From: Melampsora larici-populina 98AG31
Taxonomy: Eukaryota > Basidiomycota > Pucciniomycetes > Pucciniales > Melampsoraceae
Reading direction: 5' to 3'
NCBI RefSeq assembly: GCF_000204055.1
Contig: NW_006768813.1
Coordinates: 57,437 to 121,436, forward strand
DNA: 64,000 nt
The notes beneath the pieces were generated by a model. It did no database searches. It was not told the DNA's origin and saw only the letters and a list, made by a program, of their open reading frames with translations. The translations under genes were made by a program, and so were the position numbers. Positions 59,401-64,000 of this stretch are shown in pieces (the first letter of the stretch is position 1; each line of letters starts with the position of its first letter).

Positions 59401-59560
59401 CTAGAGGAGGAGGGATGTCTCCTTTTGTAGATCTAACACAAGCCGTTAGATCAGCCAAGGTACCAGATGGTTGTTGAGATATTTTAGCTTGATAATTGGA
59501 AGAGATAGTAGTTGGAGATTGAGTTGGATGATGAATTCGATTTGAAGATGAAGTGGTCAT
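56426..59560 (-). CDS. Kelch-repeat and BTB protein, Ral2/LZTR1-like
   Basis: Three exons (59560-58374, 58193-56798, 56725-56426) give 960 aa. The N-terminal half has Kelch motifs: ITVLGTGLYVFGGRL..SDLYRLDLQSLHWEKI, YFHSAEAWDHKLIIFGGMGY..DDVLVFDTITRTWSF, RYAHLSC..LLTLMGGQ..GEINVLDLDSMQWIEG. Across the first splice it reads LYSNFNFNDVRRDLELI. Later come LRFPTGTMIGTHLIVSG, FAIWALDL, RQINFVDLAFIDLEAFAIY, and a BTB region with LTDFEIACADGHLIPVNKKLL..RWPWF and VILVQAFLEYIYTLELL. This order matches fungal Ral2-like proteins, which act with Ras, and resembles LZTR1, a CUL3 adaptor for Ras. A Ras-pathway role is inferred. The end is Gly/Ser-rich and disordered. Confidence 0.8.
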
Positions 59561-59963
59561 AATGAGATGAGATGATCAAGAATGATAGAATGATAAAATG
59601 ATAAAAGTGGTATAATATGCTGATGATGATGAAAGTGTTGATGATGGTGATGGTGATGGTGATGAAGGTGAAGGTGAAGGTGGTAGTTGGTCAGGACTCA
59701 GAGTGGATGAGGAGTGCAAGTCAAAATATTCAATCATTTCTCTCTCTCTATGAATACAGTTATTTTGAATTTTAAGTTTAAACCAAATTCGATTTGACCA
59801 TTCAATTCAATTCAATTCAATTCAATTCAATTCAATCGGAGAAACTTATCAATCTGTGCTCTCTGAAGTTTGAACTCACTCTATTCCTTGGACCTTGACC
59901 AGTCACCACTCGACTCTTCACCAAGCAAGACCAGATCAGTTCAAGCACCCCTGTAACTCATCA
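59561..59963. other. divergent promoter region with GAT-rich repeat
   Basis: Between the Kelch-BTB gene (minus) and the small two-exon gene (plus). Contains GATGATGGTGAT-type repeats (about 59615-59690) and a (TTCAA)7 microsatellite. Confidence 0.55.
59801..59836 (+). repeat. (TTCAA)7 microsatellite
   Basis: Seven perfect TTCAA units in the divergent promoter region. Confidence 0.92.
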
Positions 59964-60244
59964 TGAGCCACCCACCCCAAAAATCAAACCCTACCCCTAC
60001 TACACACCGTCTCATACCTCACCTTCATGTTCGATTAAACCCAACACAGGACCCCGGCAAAGCTCCAGGTTATGGATCTAGAATCATTGATTTTACCCTT
60101 TTTCATACCGGTAAAAAGACTTGATTTTACAAAAAAAAAATCCAGTCTCATACTTATTTATCACCAGGTTTTGGGAATACATATAGTCGACTAAAATTTG
60201 ATTCTAATAGCTTCCACACCTCCACATTTGAGAAAATTCTATAA
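59964..60244 (+). CDS. small two-exon protein of unknown function
   Basis: Exons 59964-60111 and 60168-60244 give 74 aa: a Pro/Thr-rich start (MSHPPQKSNPTPTTHR), then LIPHLHVRLNP, GYGSRIIDFTLFHTGFGNTY and a C-terminal SRLKFDSNSFHTSTFEKIL. The intron has GTAAAA donor and CACCAG acceptor and leaves the frame open. Composition looks like real protein. It may be complete or cut short: the retroelement begins within about 450 bases downstream. No family recognised. Confidence 0.45.
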
Positions 60245-60688
60245 GGTGTTTTAATCAAAAAAAAAACTTTCCTTCATTTTTTGGCCAAAATATTGGCAAA
60301 TCAAGCTTTTGATTAGCGAATAATGATTGATGGAGCCCAAAGGCACGACGGTTCCATCCGTTTCCACGATACGGGTAGATATCGGGTAGGTGGTGAACGG
60401 GAAACTATACCGGTACCGGGATAGGTTTCCCTAGACGCGCACTGGAAAAATGTTGCAGAGAATTCCCGCAACGAAAATTTTTCCTTCACTCTTCCGCGTC
60501 GAAAGTTCTCACCTCAGAACTATCCCATGCCCGTATCGGATTGTCCTATCATCCTCTCGTATCTCTCACGTTCTCACTTTGAAAACCTATTCTCTTTTCT
60601 CTCTACTTCCGTAATATCCTTTCAAAATCTATCAATCCGGATTAAACAACAATAGTAGCAAGATAAAGATTAAGAAGAAAAGTAGGTA
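60245..60688. other. leader region of the retroelement or intergenic DNA
   Basis: No gene. A shift to more GC-rich sequence at about 60330 suggests the element starts near there; it holds GGGAAACTATACCGGTACC and a small inverted word GTTGCAGAGAATTCCCGCAAC. No terminal repeat can be confirmed because the far end is outside the window. Confidence 0.35.
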
Positions 60689-62510
60689 ATGGCTTCTACC
60701 GGTAACACGCCTGCAAGTGGAGAACCACATGCCGGTACCAATACAACTTCTAACACCAACAACCAACCGACAAACACCGAATCCTTTAATGCGATGTTGA
60801 GACATACGAGTAGTAGGTTGAGAGGAGGCTCTGTACCTCCCCCCGATTCTGTGGCTATCATACCGATCCCCAATGCCGTGATTCAGAGAGGCAGAGGACG
60901 AGGACGCGGCCGCCACGCTGTTGCTGGCCCAACTAGGACGACTACCATTACACCGGATCAACCAGTCGTGACGTTAACTGTGCCTAGACAACAGGCCAAT
61001 GGAGCAGCTGGTGCTCAAGCCACTCCAAACACTGAAAACAGGCCTTCAGCACAAAACGATGCTACACAAAGCGCTGTCAAACAAGGAGGGAACGGAACAT
61101 CTGTTATCCACTCCCCGGCCAGACGAGTCACCCCCAACGACTTAGTTTCTCGTGACGCTGTGATAACCCAGCCTTTATGTAAGCTACCAAACTCTTTGAT
61201 GTTTTCAACGAACGTGATGCCGCCTCTATGCGATGCCACAATAACTGTGTTGCCACGATTCGTGATGCCCCAAAGGAGAGCGATAAAGATCAGTTTACTA
61301 AAATAACTTCCCGTTGATTTGAAAAGCGCGCTCACCGGCACGAAGAGCCACGGTAACCGCGGGTGGCGACAGTCCACCGAGAGGATTCCACTCCTGGTTG
61401 AAAGCAAATGGCTTTGCGGTGGTCCACGATCCTAACACTGTGATCCCCCCTTTGAACGGAATCTCTTCTGTGATCAACACCAGAAATGCGACAAACCCCA
61501 CAACTTCTCAGGGTGGGTCAGCCCCTTCGAAACAAGCGGTGACTCCGGCGGTGTCAACCAGCGTTGTTCCTAAGCCAAAGCAGCCAGTGCAATTTGACCT
61601 TACTAAAGATTCCAATGATGAAGCCAACAACACGACCACTTCAAAAGAAAAGAAAAAGCCAGTTGTTGGCGAAAAAGGGATCGAAACCGTCGGCTTAACT
61701 AAGCTGTCAAAATATTTTGACGAGAAGATGAAGTCCTTAGAGGGATACGTACCTCTGTCGATCTTTAACCCCTTGTGGCTTCAACAGGACCTCTTGAAAC
61801 AATCAACCGCCCGCTCGAAAACTGTCAAAGAGAAACTCGAAGACAACTACAGTGGCTTACAAGTCCCCGACGAGTGGAAGATGAGCTTCGGCGAGTGGGT
61901 GATGTCCTTCGACCTATACGTAGTGTACCTTTGTCACTATGATCACGGCGACCTAGCCAATAAGTTCATGATCCACAAAGAAAATGTCTTTGCGATCCAA
62001 CGACAGCGTCTCTCTTGGCCTATGGCTTTCCGATATGACCTTGCCATCCGAGTGCCTGTCCTAACTTTCAGAAACGCAGATGGAACCCTAGCCAACCCAG
62101 CGGTACGGGACGAAACCAAGGAACGCGACGCACTTCTTGATTCCGAGAGACTGCAAGACTTCCGCAGAGAGTTCTCCGATGTTAACCCTTATGCCAATGG
62201 ACAAGTTAAACAAAATGTTAACCCGATTTCTGGAGAACACTACAAGAACCAATCTGCGACCTACTCCTACAACTCCAACGGCCTACCCAATCACCAAAGA
62301 TACGAGAACACTAGCGGTAAACCCAATGCGCGATCCTGGGCTTATGCCAATGGCCAACCTACGTACGACGGACCAGGTAGTAATGGTTACAATACCTGGG
62401 AAGATCGCGGCGGAAGCGGTCACAACCGTAGCAGTCGTGGCCGTGGTCGCAGTGGCCACTGGCAAGACTATTCCAACAACGTCCGCGATTACAGTCCTCC
62501 TAGTCGTTGA
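60689..62510 (+). pseudogene. gag-like region of a retroelement, frame-broken
   Basis: Open blocks 60689-61306 and 61398-62510 are out of frame with each other; between them another frame carries LFDVFNERDAASMRCHNN up to a TGA at 61315-61317. The first block has a basic GRGRGRGRH patch. The second has a disordered Ser/Thr/Lys region, then KSLEGYVPLSIFNPLWLQQD and FGEWVMSFDLYVVYLCHYDHGDLANKF, then a Tyr/Asn/Gly-rich tail ending in an RG-rich RSSRGRGRSGHW. Such layouts occur in gag-like proteins of tyrosine-recombinase (DIRS-type) elements. It could contain introns, but none restores a single frame convincingly. Confidence 0.6.
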
Positions 62511-62908
62511 AACACGGATAGATCGGATTCGCGCCGAGGTGAGGGTAGTGGCTTGTGGAGAAGAGACAGACGCGAAGACCGCTGCGGCGATGAGCGTGAC
62601 GTTAATAACCCTAGAAATAGTGGAAGTGGGAAGGCAAAGTGAGCCGTTAGAAAATCATCCTGTTCCTTTGAGGTTTCAAGTCAACCGTCTTTTTTTTTCC
62701 CTCTCTCGCTCGGCTAGATAGCCCAAAAGGGAAGTACCTACGTACCACGCGTTGTATGGCCCCTAGTTATTGTTGTCTGTGGTACTCTCTTGATTTGTGT
62801 CCTCTTTGCTAGAGACAAGTTACCAGCTCCTAGAGGCTAATTGTGAACAGATCTTGTTTTCTGATGTTTTTCCTGTGACCACCTTTGGTAATACATGTCT
62901 AAATGACT

Positions 62909-64000
62909 TCATGACTTACTTTCCCTTACTTTACCTTGTGCCTTCCAGTGATGACGAAAGAATCTTTACTAGACGTCGTGTTGATGACAATCATGTGTGG
63001 GAAATGCCCGATCCCATAGGGCCCAGGGTACCACGTTTGATTCCCTATACAAATTCAGGCCGTCATTTCGACAAAAGATGGCCAAAAGACCACGTAGTGT
63101 GTGAGTTAAATATCCCTATGTGGAGAAAATTAGTGAAGGAGTGCGGTATCGGAGGCGATGTTGAGGAAGTCTTAGAGGGTATGCAGAATGGTTTCCACCA
63201 AGGAATTCCAGACCATACCTTGGGGAAGAGACGCTGGTATACCCCGAAAAACCACGATTCAGCACAATTAGCAGCTGAGAAAATCACAAACACTTTACTG
63301 AAAGAAAAAAGAGAAGGTCGAATTTTCGGACCTTTCACACACAAAGAGGTGTTCTCAAAAATCGGATTTTTCAGATCTAGCCCGATGGGCAGTGTGATCA
63401 ATGGAGATGGCTCCTTCAGGGTCATTAACGACCTCTCCTTCCCTCACGACGACAAAGAAACTCCTTCCGTTAATAGTTTCGTCGATAAGAAAGATTTCGC
63501 AACTAGTTGGGATGACTTCAAGGTCCTGATACGTTTCTTCAAAAACAACAAGTCAAAGTTACAAGCAGCTATTTATGATTGGGCCAAAGCGTATCGTCAG
63601 ATCGCGATACTCATTTCGCAATGGAGGTTTCTGATGATCATGGACTTACTGAATCGAATGTGGGTAGATACTCGTATCCAGTTTGGGGGAGTTGCGGGCT
63701 GTGGTGTATTTGGAAGACCCGCAGACCTCTGGAGACAAATTATGGTGAAAATATTCAATCTGGAAGTCGCCTTCCGCTGGGTAGACAATAATTTGCTTAT
63801 CAAGAAGGCAAGTAACCCAACATGTATCAAAGATATTGTAGATTTAAGTACGAAATTAGGTGTAGCGTCCAATGCAGAAAAGGTCCATGAATTCGCCGAC
63901 GAACAACGTTATATAGGATTCGTCTGGAATGTGGTCGAAAGAACAGTGCGGCTCCCTGAAGAAAATTGCATAGGGGAGGGCGGATCACCTATAAGCCGGA
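62909..64000 (+). pseudogene. reverse transcriptase ORF, 3' end outside window, catalytic Asp changed
   Basis: Open to the end of the window. The frame can start at the ATG 62909 or after an acceptor near 62948. After a basic N-terminal part come FGPFTHKEVFSKIGFFRSSPMGSV, DGSFRVINDLSFP, PSVNSFVDKKDFATSWDDF, AIYDWAKAYRQIAI, DTRIQFGGVAGCGVFGRPADLW, and FRWVDNNLLIKKAS, then LGVASNAEKVHEF and YIGFVWN. In related RTs the catalytic box is WVDDN; here it is WVDNN, so the second metal-binding Asp is Asn (codon at 63787-63789). No stop codon is seen within the window. Confidence 0.72.

Larger units (their letters stand above)
60689..64000 (+). mobile_element. retrotransposon, probably DIRS-like, right end beyond window
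   Basis: A gag-like region followed by a reverse transcriptase of the type that reads SPMG..DGSFRVINDLSFP and FGGVAGCGVFGRPAD. No LTR or integrase is visible here. The DIRS-like call rests on RT motif style and must be confirmed from the missing 3' part (tyrosine recombinase). Confidence 0.6.

Overview
This window looks like nuclear DNA from a rust fungus (Pucciniomycotina, most likely a Melampsora-like species). The evidence is: host genes cut by many 60-110 bp GT-AG introns; AT-rich codon use; a fungal alpha-aminoadipate lysine gene (LYS1 type); a pair of lipases of the basidiomycete Candida antarctica lipase B (CALB) type; several small cysteine-rich secreted proteins of the kind rusts use as candidate effectors; and a heavy transposon load with C-to-T scars in TpCpG context. 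The species assignment is an inference. All exon models below were spliced by eye and checked for reading-frame closure.

Layout. 1-5.8 kb is a compact host block: the 3' part of a thiol-methyltransferase-like gene, a DCAF5-type WD40 protein, uracil-DNA glycosylase (minus strand) and an intron-containing tRNA-Arg(CCT). 5.8-11.7 kb is gene-poor, with a small secreted Cys-rich protein (7.1 kb) and a two-exon protein with a PP1-docking-like motif (9.7-10.6 kb). 11.77-17.03 kb is a complete-looking PIF/Harbinger DNA transposon (terminal inverted repeats, 3-bp target duplication, transposase plus Myb/SANT-like partner). It sits inside a segment whose uninterrupted copy is at 32.0-32.5 kb. 17.3-20.5 kb holds a decayed second PIF-type transposase and a 1.5-kb non-autonomous element packed with 93-bp tandem repeats. 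20.8-26.8 kb is a Ty1/copia element with three nested layers: a solo LTR lies inside its 5' LTR and a TA-flanked mariner/pogo-type element lies inside its reverse transcriptase. 27-36 kb is mostly decayed repeats, including a coiled-coil gene relic, a GC-rich foldback element and a LINE relic. In it lies one small Cys-rich secreted-protein gene (32.5-32.8 kb) beside a broken duplicate fragment.

37-60 kb returns to host genes: an F-box/LRR-like protein (minus), a large AT-hook-like basic protein, a five-exon Cys-rich secreted protein, thiamine pyrophosphokinase (minus), two tandem secreted CALB-like lipases, saccharopine dehydrogenase LYS1 (minus), a nucleotide-sugar transporter (minus), a Kelch-BTB protein resembling Ral2/LZTR1 Ras regulators (minus), and a small two-exon protein of unknown function. 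60.7-64 kb enters a retroelement with a gag-like region and a DIRS-like reverse transcriptase that runs off the end of the window.

The host genes do not form one pathway. They are ordinary housekeeping genes (DNA repair, thiamine diphosphate synthesis, lysine synthesis, Golgi transport, Ras signalling, ubiquitin adaptors) interspersed with secreted proteins. I found no operon-like, CRISPR-like or defence-like system. The most informative signals are insertion archaeology (filled sites paired with empty paralogous sites) and a recurrent TCG-to-TTG mutation signature that accounts for nonsense codons and lost catalytic aspartates in several elements.
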